This document shows positions 1 through 9,468 of a stretch of 64,000 nt of DNA, piece after piece (the first letter of the stretch is position 1; every line of letters starts with the position of its first letter). Source of the stretch: VXYL01 sp965243095 (GTDB lineage: Bacteria; Pseudomonadota; Gammaproteobacteria; Pseudomonadales; Azotimanducaceae); assembly GCA_965243095.1 (NCBI GenBank), contig OZ251530.1, forward strand, positions 2,728,001-2,792,000, read 5' to 3'. Made by a program: the position numbers and the translations under genes. The notes under the pieces were generated by a model. The model ran no database searches. It was not told the DNA's origin and saw nothing but the letters and a program-made list of their open reading frames with translations.

Positions 1-2778
1 GTGGAGGTGTGCGCCCGCCTTGCCACGGTCGCTTTCGCCATCGGGTTGCTGGTGTTGGCGGCGAGCATCTGGCCGCGCGTCGACGAAGTGCGCCGTCGCA
101 GGCGCCTCTTGCTCGGCGGCGCTTGCATAGGCGTGGGCGCCATGGTGATCGCGGTCCTCGCCGGGCAAGCGCAAGCCACGCAATCCGAGCGCAACGAATG
201 GGTGCAAACACACCACGCCCTGCAAGCCGAACCGCGGCTGGACATCGAGGGCATCGCCGGCGAAGTGGCCATCGAACCCGGTCGGCGCCTCGCCATTCGC
301 GTGGAAGTAGCTGTACGCGTGCCGGCCGATGCGCCGATGGACGTGCTGCGCTTCAGCTTGAATCCCGGCATGGCCGTGGAATCTGTCCGTCTGGACGGCG
401 CAAACGTCACCCACATCCACCACCACGGCTTGCTGGAGGTGAAAGCGCCGCAACCGCTGCCGCGGAACGCCGGCGTTGTCGTGGCCATCCAAGCCACCGG
501 CATCCCCGATCAACGCTTCGGCTACTTGGATAGCGTGGTGGACGCGATGGCCGAGAGCCTGCTCGGCAGCCCGATGGTGCTGCTGGGCGAACAAGCGTCT
601 TTGTTCGACGAGGCGTTCGTGGCGCTCACGCCAGCGGTGCGCTGGTTGCCGATCGCGGGCGCGAACTTCGCCGCGCCGCCGGATTTCTTCGCGTTGGATC
701 TGGCGGTACAAGCGCCGCCCGGCTGGCACGTCGGCGGCGCCGGTCGCCAGCAAGACGAGAGCGGGCTGCGCTTCCAGCCAGCGGTTCCGCTGCCCGAGTT
801 CGCCCTAGTCGCCGCCCCCTACGCCCGCCGCGCCATGACCCTCCAAGACGTGGAGGCCGAACTGCTCCTCCACCCCATGCACGTCGGCAACGTGGAGTAT
901 TTCGCGCAGCAAGCGCAACGCCAGAAGGAGAATCCCCAAGACCGGAGCGACGCGGACGGCGGCATGATGATGGTCACCACAGTGGGCGACGTCGGAGACC
1001 TCACGATCTCTCCCACGATCCAAATCAGCGGCAGCGGCACCATCGTCGACAAACTGCGCGATCGTCTGCAGAACTGGGCGTCCGGCGAACACGCGCCCGC
1101 CTATCCGCACCCCGTCATCAGCCTAGTGGAGGTTCCCGCCCAGCTCCGGCGCTACGGCGGCGGCTGGTTGATGGACAACGTGCAAGCCCTGCCCGGCATC
1201 CAGCTGCTTGCCGAGCACGGCTTCCCCACATCGCGCCTCACCCAGCGCCCACGCTGGGGCGGATTCCCCGAAGACCGCTGGCTGGACTACCTCCTTGGGC
1301 AAGTCGAATACTCCGGCGCGCACGGCATTTCGCTCACCACCGGCGCCGCGCACAATCTCGTCCCGTTTCGTGCCCGCGCCACCGGCGACGGGGCGGCCGC
1401 GATGGACTACTTGGTGGAATGGCTCACCGCTTGGCGTGTGCGCGGCGAGCGGACAGTCGCGCCAGCGCATTGGCTGCGCGTGGGCCTGTCGCCGCGCATG
1501 CCGTTCCTGGTGCGGGTGCTGGAGCGGAACATGGCGTCCGCCACCATGGCCTTCAATTGGTTCTTGTTCTTCCCCATGGCGTTGGAAGACGCAAGCGAGA
1601 AGGTGTCCTTCACCGGTTTCGACCCCGCCCTTCGGGAGAACGGCGCCGACATCATGGTACACAAAGGCAACTTGCTCGGGCAGTCGATTCGGCGGTTGCT
1701 GGGTGCGCGGGGAGTGACCCGATTCCTCGCCTTGCTGCGCGAGCGCCACGCCGGCGGATTGTTCACGCGGCAGGATTTTCTCGCGGCGATGGCCGAGGTC
1801 GATCCCGCCGTAGTCCCGTTTTTGGAACACGTGCTCACGCAACCGACTCTGCCCGGCTTCCTCGCCTCGGACGCCCGCGTGCAGCGTTTGCCGGACGACG
1901 AAGCGGGCAATCCGCGCTACCAGATTCGCGTTCATGTCCGCAACGACGAAGCGGCGCCCGGCGTTGCCGGCGTCTCCTACCGCACCGGCCAATTCGGCCA
2001 TCAATGGAGCCGCTTCGCCCATGTGCCCGGCAACAGCGCGGTGGAAGTCGGCTCGATCACCCGCCAACCGCCGGTGGAAGTGCGTCTGGAAACCTACCTT
2101 TCGCTGAACCGCCGCATCCTGCGCCTGCGCTTGCCGCCGGTGGACAGCGCCGCGGTGGTGGACGAGCCGCCGCTAGTCGGCAGCCGCGCCAGCGAGTGGC
2201 GGCCGCCGGACATCGGCATCGTGGTGGACGACTTGGACCCCGGCTTCGCCACCGTCTCCCCACCGCCCCCGTGGCGCCTGGGCGCAGCGGCAGAAACCAC
2301 CGATGAGACTCTGCCCGAGTTCCGCCCCGACAGCGGCACGGAACCGCGCTGGCGCCGCCAGACGGACGAGAACGCCGTGATCTGGGGCAAGTACCGCCGC
2401 ACGTTCGCCCGCATCGTCGCCGGCGAAGGCGAGGGCAAGGCGAGCTTCACCGCCGAATTGCCCGCGCCCGGGCGTTGGCGCCTCTATTACCACCTACCGG
2501 GCGCATCGCTGAGCGAAGGCCACTACCTGCGCAGCATCCCCGGCGAGGTGCAGTGGCGTCCCGCCGACGCCTTCGGCGACATGGACATCCGCATCTTGGC
2601 CGGCGAGAACCAAGCGCACACTGTGGAAGTGCCGTTCGACGCCGCCCAAGCGACGCCCGGCTGGAACCACCTCGGCACCTACGACCTGCCCGCCGGCCCG
2701 GTGCGAGTGGTGGTTTCCGATGCCACGGAAGGCGACATCGTGGTGGCGGACGCCGTGCGCTGGCAACGCGCGGAGTAA
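1..2778 (+). CDS. ABC-2-permease/M1-peptidase-like membrane protein, 5' part outside window
   Basis: The reading frame is open from the first base, so the 925 residues seen are probably the C-terminal part of a longer protein. Two hydrophobic segments (about residues 6-22 and 36-54) are followed by a long extracytoplasmic region. It aligns along its length with the protein at 15166-18507 (shared patterns such as SLFEEAFVAL versus SLFEETYVAL, and FNPGM/LNPGM), which has a full permease-like N-terminus. This is the architecture of ABC-2 permeases fused to M1 aminopeptidase-like domains. I find no HEXXH zinc motif, so peptidase activity is doubtful. The last 150 residues (WNHLGTYDLPAG, VVADAVRW) resemble the Golvesin/Xly carbohydrate-binding-like domain. 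No ABC ATPase gene is adjacent. The function is unknown; the family assignment is from pattern recognition. Confidence 0.6.
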   Translation: MEVCARLATVAFAIGLLVLAASIWPRVDEVRRRRRLLLGGACIGVGAMVIAVLAGQAQATQSERNEWVQTHHALQAEPRLDIEGIAGEVAIEPGRRLAIRVEVAVRVPADAPMDVLRFSLNPGMAVESVRLDGANVTHIHHHGLLEVKAPQPLPRNAGVVVAIQATGIPDQRFGYLDSVVDAMAESLLGSPMVLLGEQASLFDEAFVALTPAVRWLPIAGANFAAPPDFFALDLAVQAPPGWHVGGAGRQQDESGLRFQPAVPLPEFALVAAPYARRAMTLQDVEAELLLHPMHVGNVEYFAQQAQRQKENPQDRSDADGGMMMVTTVGDVGDLTISPTIQISGSGTIVDKLRDRLQNWASGEHAPAYPHPVISLVEVPAQLRRYGGGWLMDNVQALPGIQLLAEHGFPTSRLTQRPRWGGFPEDRWLDYLLGQVEYSGAHGISLTTGAAHNLVPFRARATGDGAAAMDYLVEWLTAWRVRGERTVAPAHWLRVGLSPRMPFLVRVLERNMASATMAFNWFLFFPMALEDASEKVSFTGFDPALRENGADIMVHKGNLLGQSIRRLLGARGVTRFLALLRERHAGGLFTRQDFLAAMAEVDPAVVPFLEHVLTQPTLPGFLASDARVQRLPDDEAGNPRYQIRVHVRNDEAAPGVAGVSYRTGQFGHQWSRFAHVPGNSAVEVGSITRQPPVEVRLETYLSLNRRILRLRLPPVDSAAVVDEPPLVGSRASEWRPPDIGIVVDDLDPGFATVSPPPPWRLGAAAETTDETLPEFRPDSGTEPRWRRQTDENAVIWGKYRRTFARIVAGEGEGKASFTAELPAPGRWRLYYHLPGASLSEGHYLRSIPGEVQWRPADAFGDMDIRILAGENQAHTVEVPFDAAQATPGWNHLGTYDLPAGPVRVVVSDATEGDIVVADAVRWQRAE

Positions 2779-2796
2779 CGCCGACGCGCCTACCGC

Positions 2797-4149
2797 CTAC
2801 CGATCCCGCACGCACTTGGCGTACAGCTCGCCAAGCGCCCCTTGCGGATCGTATTGCGATTTCAATTCGCGGTAGGCGTCCCCGCCGTAGTGCCGGTGGA
2901 ACTCTTCTTCGGAGTAGAACGAGGAGGAATACAGCGATTTGATGCCGCCAAGTTCCGCCACCGCCCGTTCCACCAAGCGGTTGAAGTGGCCCGGCGGATA
3001 GCCGACGCGGAAGCGCAACGTGTCCCAAAAACCGAAGTTCACGTAGCGCTCGGCCGGCGCCGGAAAGAGCGGCGCCTCCGGCCCGCCGCGGCTTTGCACC
3101 GGGCAGATCCAAACTGGAAAAATGCCGATCTCGCGCATGAATCGGCGCAGAAACTCGGCGGCGTTGGCGAGCGGCACGTCCACGTCCTGAATGATCGATT
3201 CGCGCCGATAGCCGGCCAACCGTTCAGCCGCCTCCAGCAACCGCCAGCGGCTGTTCCAACGCATCACGCGCTGATAAAACCGCGAGCCGAGCCGCTCCTT
3301 CCCCAGCAGCCACCGCACCTGCGGCAGTTGCGCGCCGAGGTTTTTGGAACACCAAAACCAATCCGTGTCCCAACGCCACAAGTAATCCCGCGTGGTGAGA
3401 TGATCCACTTCGCGCTCGCGCAAAGACCGGTAGTAGATGTTCTGAAACGTGTAGTCGCTCGTCTGCGCGGCGCTCGTGGCGAATCGCCCGCTGGTGAGCA
3501 CGAAGTCGTCCGGCGCGAACGCCACGCCGTCCAAGAAGTCCGCATCGCCGTCGCACCCTTCGTCAACCGCTTGGAACAATTCGTCAAGCACCGAGAAACG
3601 CCGGTGCCGCGCCTCCACGAACGGCGCCACCGGCATCGTCTCGATGCGCAGGCGCGTGGCGTAACCCAGCGTGCCGTAGCTGTTCGGCATTCCGGCGAAC
3701 AGCGCCGCGTGGTCGCCGTCCGCGCTGCAGGTAACGATGCGCCCATCGGCCAGCGCGATGTCCATCTCGCGCACGGTTTCGTGTACCAAGCCGTGGCGAA
3801 ACGACGTGGCTTCGATGCCGATGCCGGCCACCGCGCCGCCCACGGTGATGGATTTCAACTGCGGCACCACCCTCGGCGCCACCCCGTGCGGCAGCGTGGC
3901 GTCCACCAGCGCATCGTAGGGAATCATCCCTTCCACATCCGCCCAGCCTTCCTCGGCGTTGACTTCCAACACATGCACGAGATCGCCGGCTGGCAGTCCT
4001 TGGCGGCGGGGTTCGCGGTCGCGGAACAGGTTGGAAAGCGGCTTGTCCAGCCCCGCGCCGCCATTGCCGGCCGGCGTGCGCGAAAGCGCGTCGGCGAAAG
4101 CCCGCGCGCGGCGGCTATGCGCGGCCCCCGCGTCAGTTCCGTTCGGCAT
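2797..4149 (-). CDS. FAD-binding oxidase/reductase, TmsA-like
   Basis: A 450-residue flavoprotein of the FAD_binding_4 (vanillyl-alcohol oxidase/DHCR24-like) type. The FAD cradle is visible around residues 90-130 (PQLKSITVGGAVAGIGIEAT), followed by a substrate domain rich in aromatic residues. Its start overlaps the end of the upstream cyclopropane-type methyltransferase by 17 nt, so the two are almost certainly cotranslated. This pairing matches the tmsB-tmsA arrangement, in which the methyltransferase adds a methylene to an unsaturated acyl chain and the flavoprotein reduces it to a 10-methyl branched acid. The chemistry here is inferred from that family, not shown. An alternative is a related oxidase in another lipid modification. 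Confidence 0.7.
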   Translation of the reverse strand: MPNGTDAGAAHSRRARAFADALSRTPAGNGGAGLDKPLSNLFRDREPRRQGLPAGDLVHVLEVNAEEGWADVEGMIPYDALVDATLPHGVAPRVVPQLKSITVGGAVAGIGIEATSFRHGLVHETVREMDIALADGRIVTCSADGDHAALFAGMPNSYGTLGYATRLRIETMPVAPFVEARHRRFSVLDELFQAVDEGCDGDADFLDGVAFAPDDFVLTSGRFATSAAQTSDYTFQNIYYRSLREREVDHLTTRDYLWRWDTDWFWCSKNLGAQLPQVRWLLGKERLGSRFYQRVMRWNSRWRLLEAAERLAGYRRESIIQDVDVPLANAAEFLRRFMREIGIFPVWICPVQSRGGPEAPLFPAPAERYVNFGFWDTLRFRVGYPPGHFNRLVERAVAELGGIKSLYSSSFYSEEEFHRHYGGDAYRELKSQYDPQGALGELYAKCVRDR

Positions 4150-5383
4150 CGTGGTACAGATGTTCGCGGGTCAGCGGGTGCGAGGCCAAGTCCACGTTGC
4201 CCTTGCTGAACACCACTTGAAAGAGATTCGTCTGGCTTTTGCTGGAACGAAACATCTCGGCGCAGCCAATCAAGTAGGTGCGCCAAATGCGCCAGAACCG
4301 CTCGTCGAACCGTTCCGGGTCCATCGCGCGTATGGCCTCCCAGTTGGCGTCGAACTTCTCCGTCCACGCATCCAGCGTCAGCGCGTAGTGGCGGCGCAGA
4401 TTCTCCACATCGAGGACTTCCAATCCTTCCGCCTCCATCGCGTCCAGCGCCTTGGAAAGGCTGGGTATCCAGCCGCCGGGAAAGATGTACTTGCGAATGA
4501 AGAAATCCGTCTCGCGATCCGCCACGTGGCCGATGAAGTGAATGATGCCGAGGCCGCCGGGCTTCAACGCCTGCGCATGGGCGCGGATCACCTCGCGCAA
4601 CTGGTGGCGTCCGGCGTGTTCCAAAACACCGATGGAAACCACCTTGTCGTACACGCCGAAACCCTCGCGCACATCCGCCTCGTGCATAACGATGCGATCC
4701 TCCAACCCTTTGGCGGCCACTTTCGCCTTCACGAAGTCCGCCTGTTCGGTGGTGGTGTTCACGCCGGTAATGTGGACGCCGTGGCGCTCGGCGGCGTAGA
4801 ACATGAAGCCGCCGAAGCCGCAGCCCATGTCGATGACGCGCTCGCCCGCTTGCAACCGCACTTTGCGCGCCACATGTTCCATTTTGGCGATCTGCGCGTC
4901 CAGCACCGTCGCCTGGGCGTCCTCGAAGTACGCGCAGGTGTACATCAAGTACGGTTCGTCGAGCATCTTGGAATAGAACTCGGCGCCCAGCCCGTAGTGG
5001 AAGCGGGCGTTCTCCTTCGGCGTCGCGCCGGTGCGGTTGTTGAAGCGCAGACCGTGCCAACGATTGCGGATGCCCACCAGCAAGCCGGCCGAGTCGTCGA
5101 AACCGGAATCGAAACCCACCGCCATTAGTTCGCGCAGATCGCCGTCGATGTCGATGTCGCCGTCGAAGTACGCCTCCAGGAACCCGACGTGGCCGTAAAA
5201 CACCGTGCGGAAGGCGGCGCCGACGGTTTTGATGCGCGCGGTCGCGGTGGGCTCGCCGTCGCCGCAAAGCACCTCCGCGCCGCTCGGCAGCACGATGCGG
5301 AAGGGCAAGGGCGTCGCCGCGCCCACGGACTCCACCACGCGCCGCGCCAACGCGCTGGCGATGCCGGCCACGGGATTCGTCAT
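4133..5383 (-). CDS. Cyclopropane-fatty-acid-type SAM methyltransferase, TmsB-like
   Basis: A 416-residue methyltransferase of the CFA synthase family. SAM motif I VIDMGCGFGGF lies at about residues 183-193. The family block LDEPYLMYTCAYFED lies at about 141-155, and VSIGVLEHAGRHQ follows. The N-terminal 100 residues match the usual CFA N-domain. It would act on the double bond of membrane phospholipid acyl chains using S-adenosylmethionine. The gene comes first in a two-gene operon and its stop overlaps the start of the FAD oxidase at 2797-4149, which favours a TmsB (10-methylene/10-methyl fatty acid) role over plain cyclopropanation. The ATG at 5383 is the natural start; the nearest upstream gene (5406-6158) is on the same strand. 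Confidence 0.8.
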   Translation of the reverse strand: MTNPVAGIASALARRVVESVGAATPLPFRIVLPSGAEVLCGDGEPTATARIKTVGAAFRTVFYGHVGFLEAYFDGDIDIDGDLRELMAVGFDSGFDDSAGLLVGIRNRWHGLRFNNRTGATPKENARFHYGLGAEFYSKMLDEPYLMYTCAYFEDAQATVLDAQIAKMEHVARKVRLQAGERVIDMGCGFGGFMFYAAERHGVHITGVNTTTEQADFVKAKVAAKGLEDRIVMHEADVREGFGVYDKVVSIGVLEHAGRHQLREVIRAHAQALKPGGLGIIHFIGHVADRETDFFIRKYIFPGGWIPSLSKALDAMEAEGLEVLDVENLRRHYALTLDAWTEKFDANWEAIRAMDPERFDERFWRIWRTYLIGCAEMFRSSKSQTNLFQVVFSKGNVDLASHPLTREHLYHDAERN

Positions 5384-5405
5384 GGCGTTGCCCCTCGCGC
5401 CGCGG

Positions 5406-6158
5406 TCAGCGCAGCCGCGCCACGCGCACCGCCGGCGCTTCTTGCAGCGGCGGCCCGGGCAAACTGTCGAAAGCGCCGCGTATGTTCTCGGCCCACGCCC
5501 GCCGCAAGCCCAACAGGTAGTCGTCGTCCTCCGCCAACACGTTGTGGACGCCGGCGGCGAAGCTGTCCGCGCGGTACGCCAGATACTCCACCGGCGGCCC
5601 CACCGTGGCGTTGCTGCGCATGGTGGAATCCATCGAAACCAAGGCGCATTTCACCGCCGCGTCCAGCGACGTGGCGCGGGTGACGATGCGGTCCAAGATG
5701 GGCTTGCCGTACTTCACCTCGCCGATCTGCAGGAAAGGCATGGAGTCCGAAGCGGTGACGAAATTGCCTTCCGGATAGATCTGCGCGATGCCCGGCGGCC
5801 CGCCACGCACCTGCCCGCCGAGGAGGAAGCTGGCCTCGGGCACGAAGTCCTCGGCGTTGCGGTGCCGCTGCTGCTCGTCAACGCTGATCCCCCCGACGTA
5901 CTCGGCCGCCGCCTGCAAGTCCGGCGCGTTCAGCAGGTGGACGTCCGCATGGCTGCGCAGGTCCCGCTCCACCCGCGCCACCACGCCTTGGGTGGTGGCC
6001 AGATTGCCGGACGAGAGCAGCACGAAGGCGCGCTGCCCGTCCCCGCCGAAGCGGTGCATCTTGCTGTTCGTGCTGATTTGGTCTGCGCCGGCGTTGGTGC
6101 GCGAATCCGCGGCGAAGACGAGGCCGTCGGCCACGCTGATGGCCACGCAGTAAGTCAT
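5406..6158 (-). CDS. Anbu-type proteasome-like peptidase
   Basis: A 250-residue protein beginning MTYCVAI. The N-terminal threonine exposed after Met removal, and the block LVFAADSRTNAGADQIS, are characteristic of Anbu, the ancestral beta-subunit relative of HslV and the 20S proteasome. These proteins form self-compartmentalised Ntn-hydrolase rings in the cytoplasm; physiological substrates are not established. In many Pseudomonadota the gene sits with alpha-E, ATP-grasp and transglutaminase-like genes. None of those are here, and the gene instead precedes the lipid methyltransferase by 22 nt on the same strand. It may belong to that transcription unit. Confidence 0.8.
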   Translation of the reverse strand: MTYCVAISVADGLVFAADSRTNAGADQISTNSKMHRFGGDGQRAFVLLSSGNLATTQGVVARVERDLRSHADVHLLNAPDLQAAAEYVGGISVDEQQRHRNAEDFVPEASFLLGGQVRGGPPGIAQIYPEGNFVTASDSMPFLQIGEVKYGKPILDRIVTRATSLDAAVKCALVSMDSTMRSNATVGPPVEYLAYRADSFAAGVHNVLAEDDDYLLGLRRAWAENIRGAFDSLPGPPLQEAPAVRVARLR

Positions 6159-6268
6159 GGCGCGCCATTACGAACAAGCACCGGCGGTTTGTCAATGGGC
6201 GATCCCCGCCGGGCCGGAAATCCCGCCAGTGCCGCCACGATCGCCGTTTGCGCCGCCTCGGTCACGGG

Positions 6269-7276
6269 CTACTGTTCGCCGGCGGGCGGTGCCGGCACCG
6301 CGGCGCGCATCCGGACTTCCATCTCTTCGGCGCTGCGCATGGTCGCCAGGTTCAGGCTGAAGTCCGGCCGCTCCGGTGGCGTGAGTTTGGCAGCCAGCTC
6401 GCGGGCTTCCCGGTGCGACAGGCCGATTGCGCGCAGGTCTTCCTGCCGCAACCCTTCGGCATCCGGGCGCGTCGCCAAGCCGCCGCTTGCCGGGTCGGCC
6501 CTCAGCAGCCGCGCCAACGCCAGCCGTTCGGCGTAGCTTAGGCGTACGCCGAGCACGTCGTAGTCCAGCCACGCCTCGAAGGCGAGCGGCGCGACGCGCT
6601 GCAACATGCCGGCCATCACCTCGCCGTAGGCGCGGATTTCCCACTGCGCGTGGGCGTCCACGCGCAGGGTGAGGAAGTGCAGCAGGTTGTGCAGGTCGAT
6701 CTTCCAGTACCACTGCGTGTAGGTGGAAAGCGGCAGGTCGATGCGGGCGAGTTCGCGCGCCACGTCCTCCGCCAGCAGCCAGCCGTAGGCGTCCGCCGCG
6801 TCGCGCCGCAACTGTTCCCAGCGCGCCACGGCGTCCGCGTGCAGCGCCGCCGGCGCAGGTTCGGCCTCGCGTCCCTGGTTGTTCACGCTGCTTTGGCGGG
6901 CGAAGTTGCTCCCGGCCGGCGTGTAGAACAACAGCGGCAGCAGGCTGTAGCGCGCCGAGAGCTCGTTCACCGACGCGGTGCGATGGCGAATCCACTGCCG
7001 CGCCACGAATATCGGCATGGCGCAGTGGAACTTGAACTCCACCATCTCCGCCGGCGTGGTGTGGGCGTGGCGTTGCAGATAGCGCACGAGGCCGCGCGTT
7101 TGGCTCACCCGGCGGGTGCCGGCGCCGTAGCTGACGCGGGCGGCGCGCTCGATGTCCGCGTCCGTTCCCATGTAATCCACCAGCGCCACGAAGCCGTGGT
7201 CGAGCACGGGGAAGTAGCCGCCGAGGATCTCCTCCGCGGCGGGCACGGTGGGGCGCTTGGTGGGTGTTGATGTCAT
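6269..7276 (-). CDS. thyX: FAD-dependent thymidylate synthase ThyX
   Basis: Flavin-dependent thymidylate synthase, making dTMP from dUMP with methylene-tetrahydrofolate and NADPH. The ThyX signature RHRTASVNELSARYS is at residues 97-111, containing the RHRx7S motif. I place the start at the ATG at 7276 (MTSTPTKRPTV), because residues further upstream in this frame are low-complexity and not ThyX-like. The 335-residue product carries a C-terminal extension of about 60 residues (LSYAERLALARLL onward) beyond the catalytic core. No thyA is seen in the window. The gene is monocistronic in appearance, with the divergent secreted-protein gene at 7508. Confidence 0.9.
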   Translation of the reverse strand: MTSTPTKRPTVPAAEEILGGYFPVLDHGFVALVDYMGTDADIERAARVSYGAGTRRVSQTRGLVRYLQRHAHTTPAEMVEFKFHCAMPIFVARQWIRHRTASVNELSARYSLLPLLFYTPAGSNFARQSSVNNQGREAEPAPAALHADAVARWEQLRRDAADAYGWLLAEDVARELARIDLPLSTYTQWYWKIDLHNLLHFLTLRVDAHAQWEIRAYGEVMAGMLQRVAPLAFEAWLDYDVLGVRLSYAERLALARLLRADPASGGLATRPDAEGLRQEDLRAIGLSHREARELAAKLTPPERPDFSLNLATMRSAEEMEVRMRAAVPAPPAGEQ

Positions 7277-7507
7277 GGGCGGAGCGGGCTTGGTTGGTGG
7301 CGGGTTGCGTCGGGTTGCTTGCGTAGGCCGTGTTGGGTTGTAATGTGGCCCGGTTGGGGTGCCAGTCGGCGTTAGTGTAACGGTGATCATCCCGGCCGCG
7401 CAGACCGATTTTGGCGCCGCCACGGAAGCGCGTTCGGTTGCTTTGTTCGATGCCGCGTCGTGCGGCCCGCTGGGCGGCTTGAACGACAGCCCTAGGGGGA
7501 TTGAACC
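7277..7507. other. Divergent intergenic region, G/T-rich
   Basis: This 231-bp gap separates thyX (minus) from the secreted-protein gene (plus). The part from about 7290 to 7370 is strikingly G/T-rich on the plus strand (recurring GGTTG/GGGTTG). The remainder is ordinary. A purine-rich AGGGGGA ribosome-binding site lies just before the ATG at 7508. I see no clear sigma-70 promoter or RNA gene. Confidence 0.4.
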
Positions 7508-8194
7508 ATGAGATTGCGAAAACTGGCCGTGCTCTTCTTGTCGTGGTTGCTGGCCGGCGCCAGTGCCGCAAACAGCAGCAGCTCCGTCGCGACTAGCACC
7601 GTGACGTTGGCGGACATCAAGTCCATCGTTGATGGCATCGCGGCTGACGTTGCGACGCTGAAGGCACGCGGTGGCATGGCCGTCATCCAAGTGGTGTCCG
7701 ACCCGAATAGCCCCGCCGGAAACATCTACTTCTACAACCTGAAGGAGTTCATACTGCTAGGCAACGCGATACCGGGCGCTTTCCGCGACAGTGCGGGGAA
7801 CCCCCATCCTCTCGGCTACAAGTACACCGATACGCAGTTGCACCGTCTTCCGCAAGGGCGTTATCTGATGGAGGTGCTTCAGCCTCCGCCTCCTGCCGCT
7901 GACGCGGTGTGCGCATTGAGCCCGTCGGTCACGATCGCCAACGTGACGGGCTCAGACACCGGGGGCCGCCGCTCGAACTGCAATGTGGCCCGCATCATCA
8001 AGACCCATGGGCCCAGCACGCCGGGACGAAAGCTGCTATTCAATGGCGCCGCCATTTTCGACTTTGATGGCGTTGACGACACTTTCACCGTCAGGTTCAA
8101 ACTCAGCCCCTCATGGCTTGGCACGGCGGGTGGCACGGCCATCGGCGACGTGCCGTCGGTCTGGGCGACCATCAAAATCACCAAGATCGAGTGA
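7508..8194 (+). CDS. Secreted protein of unknown function
   Basis: The product is 228 residues. A good Shine-Dalgarno (AGGGGGA) precedes the ATG by about 8 nt. Residues 1-21 form a classical signal peptide ending in AGASA, so the mature protein is periplasmic or secreted. There are two cysteines (in DAVCALSP and RSNCNVAR), which could form a disulfide. No recognised domain. Another small exported protein of similar style is at 60095-60628, but I see no convincing sequence similarity between them. Confidence 0.6.
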   Translation: MRLRKLAVLFLSWLLAGASAANSSSSVATSTVTLADIKSIVDGIAADVATLKARGGMAVIQVVSDPNSPAGNIYFYNLKEFILLGNAIPGAFRDSAGNPHPLGYKYTDTQLHRLPQGRYLMEVLQPPPPAADAVCALSPSVTIANVTGSDTGGRRSNCNVARIIKTHGPSTPGRKLLFNGAAIFDFDGVDDTFTVRFKLSPSWLGTAGGTAIGDVPSVWATIKITKIE

Positions 8195-8421
8195 GTCCCA
8201 AAGCGTGCAGCCCCCAATCTGGCGCCTCGCACGAAGGTGACGCCGCTCGGAACAACCGCATGCATCCCCTTCTGGCCATCTGTGGCGCAGCCGCAAGCGC
8301 TGTCGGTTGTTAGCGCAACGGTAGTTGCGGCGGCCGCACGGCCAATTCGGCGGCGCTGCGGCGTTGGTTCGATTCACTACTGGCTGGGTGCTTCGCTGTC
8401 CGGCCGCTTAGGCCCATTGCC
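8195..8421. other. Intergenic region before peptide importer
   Basis: A 227-bp stretch between the secreted protein and the first permease gene. Short open frames here on both strands have no credible start sites or recognisable sequence. It presumably carries the promoter of the importer operon, but I could not pick out a convincing -35/-10 pair. Confidence 0.35.
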
Positions 8422-9468
8422 ATGACCAGCTACTTCATTCGCCGCCTGCTGCTCATCGCGCCGACGTTCCTCGGCGTCACCGTGCTGGTGTTCGTGCTTA
8501 CGCGGCTGGTGCCGGGCGGCCCCATCGAGCGGATGCTCACGGAGGCGGCGCTGGCCGGAGCGGACGCCGCGGCGGCCACCGCCAGCTTCGACGGGCAGGG
8601 CGCCGGAGCGCTTTCGGAGGCGCAGATCGAGGAGCTCAAGGCGTACTACGGGTTCGACAAGCCGGTGCTGGTGAGCTACGTCGAGTGGCTCGGCAAGGTG
8701 CTCACGCTGGATCTGGGCCGCTCCACGCGCTACTCGGATCCGGTGTGGGACATCATCAAGGATCGGTTCCCCATCTCCATCTTCTACGGCCTCGCTACGT
8801 TGATCCTCACCTACGGCGTCTGCGTGCCGCTGGGCATCGTCAAGGCCATCCGCCACAAGAGCGGCTTCGACAACGTCACCTCGGCGCTGGTGTTCTTCGG
8901 CTACGCCATCCCGAGCTACGTCGTTGCCATCGGCCTGTTGACGGCGTTCGCGGCCAATTTGGAGTGGTTTCCGCTGGGCGGCTTCGTCAGCGATGACTTC
9001 GACGATCTCGGCGCTTGGGCGAAGATCTGGGACGTGCTGGAACACGCCGCGCTGCCGCTCATCGCCTACATGGCCGGCAGCTTCGCCGTGACCACGCTGC
9101 TGATGAAGAACTCGCTGATGGACAATCTCGCCGCCGAGTACGTGCGCACGGCCATCGCCAAGGGCATGGACTACCGCCGCGCCGTGTTCGGCCACGCCCT
9201 GCGCAACAGCCTCATTCCCATCGCCACGTCGTTCGGCAACAACATCTCGCTGCTTGTCGGCGGCGTGTTCTTGATCGAGAAGATCTTCAACATCGACGGT
9301 TTCGGGCTGCTCGGCTTCGAGTCGCTGGTGGAGCGCGACTACCCGGTGGTGATGGGCATTCTGGTGCTGTCCTCGCTGCTCTTGCTGGTCGGCAACATCC
9401 TCTCGGACATTTGCGTGGCGCTGGTGGACCCCCGCGTGAAGTTCGGCAGCGGGGCTTCCGGGCAGTGA
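8422..9468 (+). CDS. yejB: Peptide ABC importer permease, YejB-like
   Basis: A 348-residue inner-membrane permease of the DppB/OppB family. The N-terminus FIRRLLLIAPTFLGVT and the EAA-loop region EYVRTAIAKGMDYRRAVFGHALRNSLIPI are typical. The segment between the first two membrane helices contains an Ala/Gly-rich insertion (about residues 42-60). The order with the following genes (permease, permease, binding protein, two ATPases) and the close match of the binding protein to YejA make the microcin-C/oligopeptide Yej system the best fit. Its stop overlaps the start of the next permease (GTGA), indicating translational coupling. Confidence 0.85.
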   Translation: MTSYFIRRLLLIAPTFLGVTVLVFVLTRLVPGGPIERMLTEAALAGADAAAATASFDGQGAGALSEAQIEELKAYYGFDKPVLVSYVEWLGKVLTLDLGRSTRYSDPVWDIIKDRFPISIFYGLATLILTYGVCVPLGIVKAIRHKSGFDNVTSALVFFGYAIPSYVVAIGLLTAFAANLEWFPLGGFVSDDFDDLGAWAKIWDVLEHAALPLIAYMAGSFAVTTLLMKNSLMDNLAAEYVRTAIAKGMDYRRAVFGHALRNSLIPIATSFGNNISLLVGGVFLIEKIFNIDGFGLLGFESLVERDYPVVMGILVLSSLLLLVGNILSDICVALVDPRVKFGSGASGQ

